From assembly GCA_038363925.1 (NCBI GenBank), contig JAQQWL010000003.1:806001-870000 (forward strand): a DNA stretch of 64,000 nucleotides. The letters run 5' to 3'. The position numbers were made by a program, and so were the translations under genes. The DNA is from Apiospora phragmitis (lineage: Eukaryota; Ascomycota; Sordariomycetes; Amphisphaeriales; Apiosporaceae). Position 1 is the first letter of the stretch; every line of letters starts with the position of its first letter. The notes beneath the pieces are model-generated. The model did not search any database. It was not told the origin of the DNA and saw only the letters and a program-made list of their open reading frames with translations. Positions 11,944 to 24,451 of the stretch are shown piece by piece.

Positions 11944-12339
11944 CCCTCTGCATCACATCTGCATCTCTCATTCCCAAGCCACTTCGTCTGTTTCAGATTA
12001 GCCTCCTTCCTTTTCTCAGCAACCACTTGTCACTGCCAAAAGCCATTCCCCACGTGCGCTACCAATCAGGGTGAGTGCAATGCATGCACCTTTCTCACGC
12101 AACGAGCAGTAGTCCTGCACACAGCCACCAGTACGCATCGACTATGTGCACATCGCTGCAGCAAGGCTGACTTAGCCACCGCCCTACCAGTGCCCCCCTC
12201 TATTATACAGCCAAGCAGGGCAGACTCTAGACAGCGTCTCTATAGGTAGAAATGCAAATGGTTCAATCCGGTAACTCTCCTGGCATCCTCTCGAATAGTT
12301 ACCCTCTCCGATTCCACTTCGAAAGCAGTAGTCGCAACC
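11944..12339 (+). promoter_or_regulatory. Unmutated 5' flank of the NACHT-TPR STAND relic
   Basis: This stretch returns to normal base composition between transposon A and the STAND start codon at 12340, so it probably holds the original promoter and 5' UTR. CT-rich tracts typical of fungal upstream regions are present. No specific operator was identified. Confidence 0.4.
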
Positions 12340-13069
12340 ATGGCCGACCCATTATCGATAGCGGGGAGCGCGGTCCGGATTATCTCCCTCGGCATTCAAA
12401 TAACGTAATCGCTTTTTAATTACTACACCGCCTTAAGATCCTAATACTCCAACGCAGCTCATACTATAAAAATACTCGACAATTTTGTAGAGCTCCTTAA
12501 ACGTTTATATTAATATTACGAAAATCGTAAATTCCGGGCCAACGAAGCGGATTCTATTCGAAGGATTAAATCGCTAATTTAAAAGTGCTGGGAATTTACA
12601 CAAAGAGCTTTAAGACGAGGCGAACAAGTTTAAAGAGACTTTAGTAATTAATATCTAGTTTATAATTAAAATAATAGCCCGCCGTGTAGTATTTTTATTT
12701 CGAAAGAGTATATTAAAAAAGCTAGACGAAGACATTATTAAAATTTCCGACCGTTTTAAGCTAGCCTTAAAATATTATAGTAAAAAGTTATTAACTATGT
12801 TTAAAATAATATTTAATATATTAAAATATTTTTAAAGCTTATTAAGTCCTCGTAACTTTCTTTTAAGCTTTATAGTTAATTTAAAGCCCTCGACGTTATT
12901 ATTAACTTTATTAAAGCTTATAAAAAAGTATTTACGTATTAAGCTTTAGTTTATTTATAATAAACTCTTTTATATTTAACTTTATAACCTACGGTTTTTT
13001 TATAATTAAAAAGCTTCGTTAAATACGATAAGTTTCTATTATATTTTATTATTATTTAATACGCCTTTT

Positions 13070-13276
13070 TATTAAAACAGTAGGAACTAAGGTTTTTTAT
13101 ATTATTTTAAAAGGGGTGCTACGTACCTATTCGTATAAACCCCTTTCTTATTTTATTAAGAGGGGTATACGATACCCCTCGTAGCTAATATTAGAAATAG
13201 ATATGAATAATAGAATAAAAACGATTAAACCCCGATTAAAACCGGAACCACCGTACGTATAAGAGCTTATTTAATA
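13070..13276 (+). repeat. 5' LTR of Copia derivative copy 1
   Basis: About 85% alike to 15952-16159 by eye, with differences mostly C/T and G/A. It includes the block AAAACCGGAACCACCGTACG. Confidence 0.8.
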
Positions 13277-15951
13277 TTAATTAATAATTACCCGTGGCGA
13301 TTATAAATTAATAAAAGTAAAGAGACGGTTTTACGCCTTTATCGACGTAAGGGCGACCGTGTTAAAGAGCCCCGAGAATTTCCGCCCGTTAGAAATTCGG
13401 AAGAAGAGCCGAACTAAATTAACTGTACGAGGAGGAACCCTTTTTTCCGAGTATATATTATAAAAAGGAGACCAGGTTCCGAATTATATATAAAACTAGC
13501 TAAATTATATATAATTATATATTTAAATAATTTTATTATATAATTTATAAAATAATAATTTTTATTAAAATAGAATTAATTATAGTTAGCGAATTAAGAT
13601 TAAGCCCGGATATATCGAATTTAAATAAACTAATAACTTTAAACCCCGAATTATTTATATACGAAAAAGTTTTTTAAAATACCGGGATTTTTTTAATTAT
13701 TTAAAAAAAGAATATTAACCTCGCTTTTTAAAAACTCAAACTTTTAAAAATATTTTCTAAAAAAATAATACCCGAATTATTTATAATACACCTTATATAA
13801 TACTTTTTAAAATATTATATATTAAAAATAAAAAAAACGTTCCTTTAAAAAATATTTAATATAAAATTTAAAAAATAAACCGAATATTAATTCGATTAAA
13901 TTGACCGTATATTTTAAAAAAAGTTTTATTATTATTTCGAAAAAACGGAATTAATATATTAATAAGCGGATTTTTTAAAAATAAGCTTGTATAATTAATA
14001 GGACCGACCGGCAAAACCGACTTCGGAAACCCGAAAAAGGATGTTCTATACCCTTCCTTAAAATAAATAATTAAATAACCGCCGCCTAAATAAGAAATAC
14101 CTGGTCTTTATATAAAATAATTATTTGTAACACCACGGGATACTCTAAGCCCGACGTCTAACCCTAGATTTATAAGCACCTAAACGTCGCAAGACATCGT
14201 CCTTTTTCCTTTTCCGACTCTAATACCGCCGACTAGACCGTACGATTATCTGTTCTAACGTATATTACAAAGTACGATATCCCTCTAAATCGAGCTATTT
14301 ATAACGGTAAAATCGATTAGAATAAGGTTATCACCTTTTTAAAGGTATAAAGGAAAAAAAAGAACTATATTAATAAGCCGTATAATATCTTTTATAATAA
14401 AGTATAGATATTTATTAAAATATATCGACGGCTAGATATACCGGAAGATTAATACCACGCGATCTTTTTAAACATTTTTTCCGGCCGTACGAAGGTATTC
14501 TATTTTAATTATATCGGACCTGAAAAGAAATAAAACGAGATATATCACTTTATAAACTTATATTTTAATATAATAATAAATTACGTATAATATTTTATAA
14601 ATTAAATAATAACCTCTTTTATACGAATAAAAAGTAAAAACGCCGAAAAGTAATTTATTAAGGTTTTAAAAATCTTACTAAATAAACTCTAGCTTATATA
14701 ACGAGCCTTCGAAAAAGGATTCGAAAAAGAGATCGCTATTTATACCTCTATCGTAAAAGCCTATCGAGGAGTACCGGAACTTTTACCAACTTTTATTTAT
14801 TAAAAGTTAATATATAAAGCGCTATTCTCAAACTTTCGCATATCGCTAAATATAATAACGAATTAAAAAATTTCGGAATAATACTTAACGGAGGAACTAT
14901 ATCGATACCCGGCTAAAAATATATACTTAATTAATAAACGGTTTATAAATAACTATATATAAAAAAACCGACTAATTTATAATAATTAATTATTAAAATA
15001 AAAAAGTAGCTAGCGACTTATTAATACTTTTTAATTAAAATTATTATATAAAAACCGGTAATTTAAACGAAAAACCTATTAAATCTATTATAAATAAGGC
15101 TATTAATTAATAAATTACTTAGCCGAAAAACGAACCCGTATAATAATCTAATACTTTTAAGTATATAATAATATAGGATAAGATCTTTTTACTTAAAAAA
15201 AATACGGGGATTTCGTTCGAAATTAGGAAGGGAAAAAGGAGGAGCTAAAAAACAATAAAAAAGAGTACGACTATTTCGATCCGGAAAACGTATAATAAGG
15301 TATTATTTATTTAACGGACGTCGCGTTTTATTACCAGCTTATTAACAAGGATATTTACTTAATAAATACTTAATTAAATTAAGAATAACGAACGAAAAAA
15401 AACTATTAATTAATATTATATCGCTCCGAAAATCGTATAAAAAAAAGAGATCTCGGAAATCTATTAAATCGACGGCCGAAATAACCTTATAAACGCTTTT
15501 ATTAAAAAATCTCTAAATAAAACCCTTAAATAGCTAATATTAATTAATAGGTTAACCGTACGTATAAAAGCGTATATCGAAAGACTAGACTCGTACGGCG
15601 AATAAAAAAGAAGAGAAAAAAAAGATATCTCTTTCCTAACGGGGTATAACGTATCGCGATATATAATAACGCCTTTACTACTATTATTACTTTTATTATT
15701 ATTATTACTTTTAATTAATAACGAAAAAATAATATATATTAACGTATAATAATTTTCCCTATTATTATTATTATTAAAAAACCTGCTACTTAATTAAATT
15801 AATATTAAGAAAGTACAATATCACCTATACGGCTTAAACAAGCACCGAATACCGAATTAACATAACCCATCCGTACGAAACCCTTATAAAGGAAAGACTC
15901 GTTTTAAAAAAAGGAGCTGCCTAAGTTTATTATTAAAATAAAAACTGCTAA

Positions 15952-16159
15952 TATTAAAATAACAAGAACTAAGGTTTTTTATATTATTTAAAAAAAAATG
16001 CTACGTACTTATTCGTACGAACCCCTTTCCTGTTTTATTAAGAGGGGGTATACGATGCCCCTCATAGCTAGTACTAAAAATAGATATAAATAATAGAATA
16101 AGAACGATTAAACCTCGATTAAAACCGGAACCACCGTACGTACGAGAGCTCATTTAATA
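15952..16159 (+). repeat. 3' LTR of Copia derivative copy 1
   Basis: Pairs with 13070-13276. It is preceded by the same short tract (ACTGCTAAT) that precedes the 3' LTR of copy 2. Confidence 0.8.
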
Positions 16160-18138
16160 CTTCTAATATTATAAATCGTATTTAAAAATAATTATTACCT
16201 TTTTTTAAATTTAATAATAAAAGTAAGTAAAACGCCTTTATTTTATTACTTACCCTTATTATATAGCTATTAATATAACTATAGAATTAAAACGACCTCT
16301 CTCGCTTATATGATAAATACCGCTCTGCTACTCCGCTAGATAAAACTCTCTTAAGTTATCTCTATTAGCTCGTGGAAAGGGTTTAAGACGTCTACGTATT
16401 AATTAATACATTAGACGAAAGCCCGCGAAATTAATATCGAAAAGCGATGCTTTAAGTTATTAAAATTATACGCATATAAAAAGAATTAAGCCTACACCTT
16501 TTAATTATAAGCTGTAATAAAGTCGATATTTAGAACGAACTAAAATTAACTTCGAAAGAGACTATTAAAATAAAAAATATCGAAATAGACTAAAATATAG
16601 CCGCTTTTATTACTTAACACCTTTAAAAGAATAAGCGCTTATAAAAATAATAGCGATATTATAATCGAATGAAAAAAACATTAACTAATTAAACTAATAG
16701 AGTATTAATACCCTAATAATGTTTATATACTTTTATTAATAAGCTTCTAGTTTTTATTAAATAAAGTATTAGTTTATAACACTAGTAGTTTATATAATAA
16801 ACCGGCATCTTTTAAACTAATTACTTTAGTCCCTGCCACGATCGCTAGACGAAACCTATGTTTAAATACTAAAGAACACCGAACCCGAATTCTACGAATA
16901 TACTTAGTAAATATTAAGCGTCTTATGCTGTGATATAAGGCCCTTTACGAACTTAGAGCTACTTAATATCTTTATAATTAAGCTTAGTAAAAACCTTAAG
17001 TTTAATATAAAACGTAGGCTTTAAGATCTTAATAATCTCTAACTTATTTATCTAAGATTTATAGAGATTAATTTAGATATTAATACACGGGAAAGGATTG
17101 TCCGTATCGCACACTCCTCTATATAGGAATACCTTAAGGACGAACGGATCCTGGAGCGTAAGGACATCTCTCTGTTTCATGTTCGGAGGAAACACACGCC
17201 GACGCTCGATAGATTTAACTATTTGGGTCTTGTCTACGCCGAACAAGGCCGGTTAGGCGAGGCTGAGGCCATGCTTCAACGGGCGCTCTAAGAAGAGAAG
17301 ATGCCGGGCTCAGTTCATAAATCAATCCTGAACGCGGCTCGAGACCATCCGAACAATAGTTGATAATATAAACTTCAATGGGCACCACGGGAACCCTAGA
17401 TTGCCTTTACATCCTCGGCGTTTACGGCCACATCCCTAGCATCGTCCCTAGAGTCGAGCCTATCGTTTAGGGTGTCGGCCCTGGAACCGTCTAAGGCGTT
17501 ATCTGTGCCGCCGTTTGTAACTTCTGTAACAGCTAATGCTTCGGAGGCCTGGGTATTCTTTTTTGAAAGACTAAAATAGAGCAGGCGGGTTATGCGCAAA
17601 GGTCCTTGCAAATAATAGCGAAATCGAACTACCCCTCGAGTTTGAATTGGATCGCTTACTAAAATCTTTCGCAGCAGAGCTAGCCGAAGAATCCCGAGAG
17701 GAGAGCATCAAACAAGCCACAAGCTTCTTTCAACGACTCAGTAAAGACATTGCTCGACGCCTCATTCAATTGTCCCACCCGACAAAATGGTCCTTATTGT
17801 CCGCGCAAGGATCTCAGGCCACATTTAAGAAAGTCAAAGAATATTTGGAGAAGCTCCCAGAGCAGAAGTCAGACCCGATGCTTTCTGAGAAAGGTCAAGG
17901 AAGCAGGGGGGCCGACTTCACTGGACATCTTCAGAAAGAGTCTCAATTCGCGGAAGTTAAGATTGGGCACCCCATGAAGGATCTAAAAGAGTTGGCTATC
18001 GAGAATGGCCTGGACGATAACAACGACGACAGCGACGACGACGATGAAGAATTCGATGCCTTTGAGGGACATAAATCTCTCATTAGCAATAGCATTGCCT
18101 TCAATCGTTTCCAGAAGAGCTTGGTCGATTTCGCCTTC

Positions 18139-18341
18139 TATTGGAACAGCCACTCCAGGGGCTTCCAGCACCTCTTAAAAGGGGCGTCACGTGCGTGCGA
18201 CGCACGGATCATTAGCCCCTCGTACGAGAAGGTAAGCGCTAGCGGCTTCCCGCTAATTAATAAATAGAGGAGATAAATAAAATATAAGCACCGTTTTAAC
18301 TTTTACGCAGCATACGTATATATTAAAAAGCTTATTTGATA
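18139..18341 (+). repeat. 5' LTR of the large Copia element
   Basis: The first ~100 bases, next to the host exon, are almost unmutated (CACTCCAGGGGCTTCCAGCA). Bases from about 18240 on are heavily RIPed. A short hairpin GTGCGT-GCG-ACGCAC is present. Confidence 0.85.
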
Positions 18342-21300
18342 TTAATTAATAATTATATAAAGTAATTATAAATTAATAAAAATAAAAAGACGGTTTTACG
18401 TTAATATATAAATAATTTAAAAAAATTCTTAAATCTTTAAAAAAAATAAAGCTACCTCTTTTATACGAAATCTAAATCTTATCTCTTTTAAAACGAATAT
18501 CGAAAAAAAGAAACTAAATTATAATACGGTTAAAAAATTAATTAAACTATATATTATTTTATACCTAAAAATAATATCGTATAAACTAATTAAATAATAC
18601 CTTAATAATAACGTCTACCCTTAATACCTCTTAACCAGGTTAAGACCTTAGTACCGAATAACCTGAAATCCCCTAAACGTCCGAGCCGTCCGAAATACCT
18701 AAGGATAAACCCGAAATCACGTATAAAGAAGCTATAGCGACTATAAAAATAAAACTCGGGGTTTAGAAAATAAATACCGACCTTAAGAAATAGGATAACG
18801 AGCCGGACCCGACGTTACCCGAAACGACAAAAAAAGAACTAACGATATACGCCGCACGATATTTTTACGACTATTACTTTTTTAAAATTACGAAAAATAC
18901 CTTTACGAAATAATTCGTTTACGATTTCGTTAAATAAATAAAAAAAATATTTAAAAACATTAATTATATATTTTTAAAAACTCTTTTTATATACTTAAAA
19001 AAGAACGGAATTAATACCCTTAATAATAATATAATAATTAGGAAACTAGTAGAGCTTATAATATACCGATATACATTATCGCTTAAGCTGGAATAATAAC
19101 GCCGACCCCCGACCATTTAAAAAAAAAAATACCGTATAGAACCTAATAAAATAACCGGCCGAAAATTATATAATAAAATAAAAATCGCGGAAAACCTATA
19201 CGGTATAACCGGCCGTATAATTAAACCCCGATTATTGATATCCCTCTTTCCCGGCTATATATCCCGGTATACCCGGTATTAAAGCTTTTTAGGATATTGT
19301 TCTCTTTCCCGCTCTTAGCTAGACACTTAACGTTAATACGTAAACGTTTAACCCGGTATATATTATTATATACGATATTTTATTAATTCGAATTATTTAT
19401 AACGGGAAAATAAATAGCTTTAAAATCGTTCTATTTTTTAAAATATAAAAAAAAACTAATAATTATATTAGCGTACTATATAATATTTTTATTAATAAAG
19501 TATAACTCTTTATTAAGACTTACCGCCGATTAAATATCCCGGAAAACTAGTATTACGCGATTTTTCTAAATATCTTAACCGGCTATACGGTAAACTTTTA
19601 TTTAAGTTATATCGGCCTAGATAAAAAATAAAACCAGATATATACCGATTTCGATAAATATTTTAATAACCTGGTAACCTATACTTAATATTATATAGAT
19701 TAGATAAATATTATATTTATACGATTAAAAATAGAAAACCCTGAGAAATCGCTTTTAAAAGTTTTAGAAATATTATTTAATAAGCTAACCCGCGTATAAC
19801 GAGCTTTCGAAATAGAATTTTAAAAAAAAAGCACCTCTATACTTCTGTCGTACGAGCTTGCCGAAGAGTTCCGAGTTCGAACCGGCCTTTATTCACCGGT
19901 AGCTAATGTGCGAGGGTTTATTCTTTAATTTCCGAGCCTTGTTAAATACTGCGATAGACCGAAAGATAATAACCGGCTACCTAACGGAAGGATTACTGCT
20001 AGAAATAGCCCTTAAAGCGTATATAATTAATAAACGCTTTATTAATAATTATATAAGAGGGAATAGGCCGTTTTATAATAATAAACCTTTTTATAAAAAT
20101 AAACCGGTATTTTTTAATAATTAAAATTAATAAATAATAATACCGTTCCGACCTAAACTAATGTATAGAAATAAGCCGTTTTAAAGAGGGAATATACCGA
20201 GTTTATTAAAAATAAGGATATTAATTAATAAATTATTCGTTTAAAAAGTAATTTCGGGTATAAACTTAGTACTTTTAAGCGTATAAAGTTATCGAATAAA
20301 ATCCTTTCGTATTAAAAAAATACGAAATATTTGTATAAAATTAAGAAAAACTGTAAAAAAACCTTAATAACGAAGAAAACTATAACTATATTAATTTAAA
20401 GGACGTATAATAAAAAATTATTTACTTAATAAACGTTACGTTTTTTCACCGGCTTATAAAAAAGGATATCTACTCTTTAAAGCCTACTGTACGAGCGGAT
20501 TAATTTAGTTTAAACAGCTAGTATAGCCAGGTATACCAGGGTGAACTTTAAAATACCGATGCCGTATAGCTCTCGATAATCGGCAAGTTCCAAGCCGAAA
20601 CCTACGTATAAGAGAACCCGGACACCTAGATCGATTGGACTCCCGGATCGGCCAAGATCAAATTCGATAATTTATTTCCGGTATTATCGATCAATACCCT
20701 CGATATACGGAATTAATTAAAAACAACGAAATATTATATTTTTAAAACCTAAACCCTTTTTTTATTATTATTATACGATATTAATAAATTTAAAATATAT
20801 TATAATAATATCTTTAACGTTATTATATAAACTAACGAGAAGATACTCTTAATTATTAAGAAATAAGGATATCCGTTCTTTAATATTAATTATATAAAAA
20901 CGACGGTACACTTTATCGAAATATAGCTCCGATACTTCCACCGTCGGTTCGGACATCCCCGTATAAAAAAGCTATATAACCTTTTAAAAATTACTAGCTA
21001 CGATAACGTTAAAACTTCCGTCCTCGATAAAATTTAGAAATTCTACTCCTAGTACTAAACGTACGACCCGGTATTACGGCGGTTTAAATTCTTATTTTAA
21101 AACTTATACGATTTTAATTATAAAATTATTATTAATATTATATATATTAAAAAATAAAACGTATTATACGTTATTAATATTAATATATCTCTTTAAATAA
21201 TTATATTTTGAAAATTATTTAACGTATAAAATATTTAAAATACGTTTTATAAATATTAAATATACGTTTATTAAGGCCCTCCGAATAATATCTCGTACAA

Positions 21301-23197
21301 TCCCGGAACCTATTTTTAAAAAGAGTTCCGGGATTATATACGAATAATAAAAATTATATATAAATAAATATTAATTAAAGCCTATTAAATAATAAAAAAA
21401 ATGGAAAGAATATACGCTCTACTCCGCTAAGCATATAATATCCTATAAAAAAAACTAAGTAATTATATAAACCCAGAGACGGTCTTTTAAATAGCGGTAA
21501 AAGCTTTAAACGATATTACTGGCCCGAATAGGCTTATCCCGACACTTCTTATCTTTAAAATATATCTCCAAATTAATACGAGTTCGCCTCCATCGCTAAA
21601 AATCCAAACGAAAGCGAAGGCCGTACGAAAGGCGATAAAGATATTACAGAAGATCTGGGTAGAGGTTAATATTAACCGAGTTCTAAATACCCGGAGCGGA
21701 CCGTATATTCACAATATTTTTATACTCCCGCTCCGTACAAAAGTTTTTATATAGTAAAAAAAAGAGGATAAACTAAACCGTACCCGATCACCGTAATTAA
21801 AAACTATATAGTCCGAATTAATACACTAGACGGCCCGAAAGAGTTCCGGGTTACCCAAATTAAGTTATATTTCTAAGAACCCGAAAAACTTATAAAAAAT
21901 ATAAAAAGCGAAAATAATACTACTTTTAAAATAAAAAATAATATTACCTCCGAAATAAAAGACGTTATTATTATAAAATAGCCCGAAATTCCTATATAAT
22001 AAAATTAAGGCCGACCCTAAAAATATTTACTTTTATATAACTCTTTAATAATATTTCTTATTTAAAAAAATATAAAAATTATAACTTAACCGTTAAGCTT
22101 TAAAAAAATAATATAATTACGGCCTTTAAAACCCCTTTTTAAAAATCGGATACGGAAAAAATAAATAACTTCGCCGTATAAAAGGTATTCGAGTTCGTCC
22201 GATTTAACCCGAAAGTTCACAATAACTACTAAATTTTTAAAACCCGGCTTATACGGGAAATTAAAAAAAAGAATACTAAACCGTACGAGAAATTTAAGCT
22301 CGTTATTTAAAAATATAAAGATACGGAAAAAAAGAAAATCCTTACCTAATCGCTAATAATCTAAAGAATAAATTAAAAGGTGGTACTCGTATTAAGACCG
22401 ACCTTTATCCGAAACCTTGGAGCTTACGAGGAATTACAGGATATTACTTAAACGTATATTTAATCGTACGATAAACTTACCCGTATAATATACGCGAAAC
22501 TTTTAAAAAAGTTCGAGTTCTAATACTTTAAAAAAACGCTTTTATAAATCGTATTATTATTATATAATTTAATAAAATCCGGATTATATTAATTTAAAAC
22601 GTATTACAAGTATTACGTATAAAACCTAGAAATAACGGTTTTTATATATAACCCCTATCTATTTTTTATAAACGACGGCCCGAAAACCTTCGGGATCACT
22701 ACTATATAAACTAACGATACCTTCAACTTTATTATAAGCCCTTTTTTTAAAAAAGAAAATAAAAAACTAATAAAAGTAGCGTTCTATATAAAGCCGAAAA
22801 AAACCTTAACGAAAAATACGCTTATAAAATTTAACGGAAATAAAATCCTATTAAAAACGTACAATATCTTCTTTTAATACAAAAAATAAATTAAACAACT
22901 CTAGCCTATAAACCTAAAAACTACCGATTAAAACTAGTAATATATCTCTTAATATATAAAAAGGGCGTATATCGCCTTAATCTATTAACTAGAAATAATA
23001 TATAACCTGTCGGTCGTAACTTAAATATAAGCCCTTAAAAACGAAAATATCGAGCATCTAAACGCCCGAATCGTTTAATAAATCGAGAACTCGACATAAA
23101 AACTCTAGTATATCCCTCTCGACCTCTAACGTATAAAGATATATATCTTTACTAACAGCTCGTTTATAAATAATAAAGACTTAACTTTTTAATTCGG

Positions 23198-23692
23198 TGT
23201 TACAGTGCGTGTGGACTAACCACTACGCTATAAAACAAAAGCTTCGAAAATGACTCTTCGGGTTATTTCTGTCCAATTCTACGCCTTAAGTGCTACCCCG
23301 CGAGGGACCAACCCGCCGATCGTAATACTATACCCTTTCTCCAAAGGCATGCCCTTATACTTAGGGTAATAAACCCCCAGTACTACATAATTTATTTAAG
23401 CTCGGTATAGAGAAACTCCAAGGCTTTTATACGAGTAACTAGTCCGTACAAGGCCTTGCCCGCTTACTAACGATCTTGCTTAAATAGTTAAAAAGAGCTC
23501 TTATTTAATAAGTATAGGAATCGAACCTACGTCTCTTATTTAATAAAGGCGAAAAGTTATTATATTACAATACGTATAAATTAATTATTACGCTATAAAG
23601 TAAAAGCTTCGGAAATAACTCTTCGGGTTATTTCTATCTAATTCTACGCCTTAAGTGCTACCCCGCGGGGGACTAACCCGCCGATCGTAATA
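23198..23692 (-). mobile_element. Miniature LTR element (TRIM-like), full copy 1, inside Copia RNase H
   Basis: Two 130-bp direct repeats (23198-23327 and 23563-23692) flank a 235-bp interior with no coding. The ends are TGTTAC..GTAACA type, i.e. TG..CA, before RIP. A perfect 5-bp duplication TTCGG lies at 23193-23197 and 23693-23697. On the minus strand a purine-rich tract (GGAGAAAGGG) precedes the 3' LTR. Each LTR ends with a tRNA A-box-like TAGCGTAGTGG (intact in 23198-23327), and the interior has a perfect B-box-like GGTTCGATTCC at 23527-23517. The insertion splits RNase H coding of the host Copia between F and GY codons. Confidence 0.87.
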
Positions 23693-24249
23693 TTCGGGTA
23701 CTTTATCGTACTCGATTAAAAAACTAAATATACGAAAAACCGATTTAAAATTTAAAATAATATTATTTATTAAAGCTTAATAAAATATAAAAAAGTTATT
23801 CGAAACGTACTCGTTAATAAGCTATACGGAATAATTTCTAATATTAATAGCGGTATCGTATTAAACATAACGTTTAAAAAGATTATATAAAGCTTAAAAT
23901 TCTAAGAAATTTTAATAATCCTTTATATAAACTCGAAGTCTTTATATAAGTATTTAATAAAACTTAATATAATAAATAAAAAGCGACTAATAATTAATAT
24001 TATATCGTTTCGAAAATCGTATAAAAAAAGAAATAATAAAGATTTATTAAATAAACGAACAAGATAACCCGGCGGACGCTTTTATAAAGAAATCTCTAAA
24101 TAAAGCCCTTAAATAACTTATTTCGATAAATAAATTAATTATATAAATAAAGGCGTACGTTAAGAGGCTTCGCCCGTATAACGAGTAAACGAAAAGTAAA
24201 GAGTAAAAGGGAAAGAGGAAGATCTTCCCTTTAAAAAAAAAACTGTTAA

Positions 24250-24451
24250 TATTAGAACAGCCACTCTAAAAGCTTCTAACACCTCTTAAAAGGGGCGTCA
24301 CGTACGTGCGACGCACGGATCATTAGCCCCTCGTACGAAAAGGTGAACGCTGGCGGCTTCCCGCCAGTTAATAATAGAGGAGACAAACAGAATATAAGCA
24401 CCGTCTCAACCCCTACGCAGCGTACGTACGCACCAGAAAGCCCATTCAATA
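24250..24451 (+). repeat. 3' LTR of the large Copia element
   Basis: Nearly unmutated throughout and ends AAGCCCATTCAATA. It pairs with 18139-18341 and abuts the downstream host exon. Confidence 0.85.

Larger units (their letters stand above)
13070..16159 (+). mobile_element. Non-autonomous Copia-type LTR element (gag + RNase H tail), copy 1
   Basis: LTRs of 207-208 bases lie at 13070-13276 and 15952-16159. They start TATTAAAA and end CATTTAATA (TG..CA ends after RIP). Flanks are CTTTT and CTTCT, a target duplication differing by one C-to-T change. The interior (about 2.7 kb) aligns with two separate parts of the large Copia at 18139-24451: the 5' gag-like part, and the 3' end of the RNase H region (compare 15410-15600 with 23990-24190). 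Integrase and reverse transcriptase are missing. The same arrangement is found at 30207-33304, so the internal deletion predates transposition. Confidence 0.8.
12340..17310 (+). pseudogene. NACHT-TPR STAND (NLR-like) gene, split by a Copia derivative
   Basis: The ATG at 12340 opens MADPLSIAGSAVRIISLGIQ, a STAND N-terminal domain, which continues with NAAHTIKILDNFVELLKRL. The first stop is TAA at 12412-12414 (from CAA). Coding is interrupted at 13069 by an LTR element (13070-16159). It resumes with a NACHT Walker B-like VYVLINTLDESP near 16390-16425, then RIVRIAHSSI-EYLKDERI near 17095-17150. A TPR unit, YLGLVYAEQGRLGEAEAMLQ, lies near 17220-17285. RIP stops fill the region up to about 17090, and composition returns to normal after that. 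The P-loop could not be read. A non-self-recognition role is inferred from family; the gene cannot be functional as it stands. Confidence 0.75.
18139..24451 (+). mobile_element. Ty1/Copia LTR retrotransposon, full length, RIP-decayed
   Basis: LTRs lie at 18139-18341 and 24250-24451, flanked by a perfect 5-bp duplication CCTTC (18134-18138 and 24452-24456). The plus-strand polyprotein is readable through RIP stops. Integrase zinc-finger HFHRRFGHPRIKKLYNLL is near 20930-20985, with the integrase core FNYKIIINIIYI near 21110-21150 and the C-terminal part LNDITGPNRLIPTLL near 21510. A reverse transcriptase block, DGPKTFGITTI-TNDTFN, is near 22670-22730, and RNase H IFTNSSFINNKDL is near 23140-23185. 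Integrase before reverse transcriptase is the Copia order. A miniature LTR element is inserted in RNase H at 23198-23692. The element interrupts a host gene. Confidence 0.88.

Noticed and set aside
19906..20124. 72-codon open frame inside the large Copia element
   Set aside because: A chance-open piece of the RIPed gag-pol region, not a separate gene.
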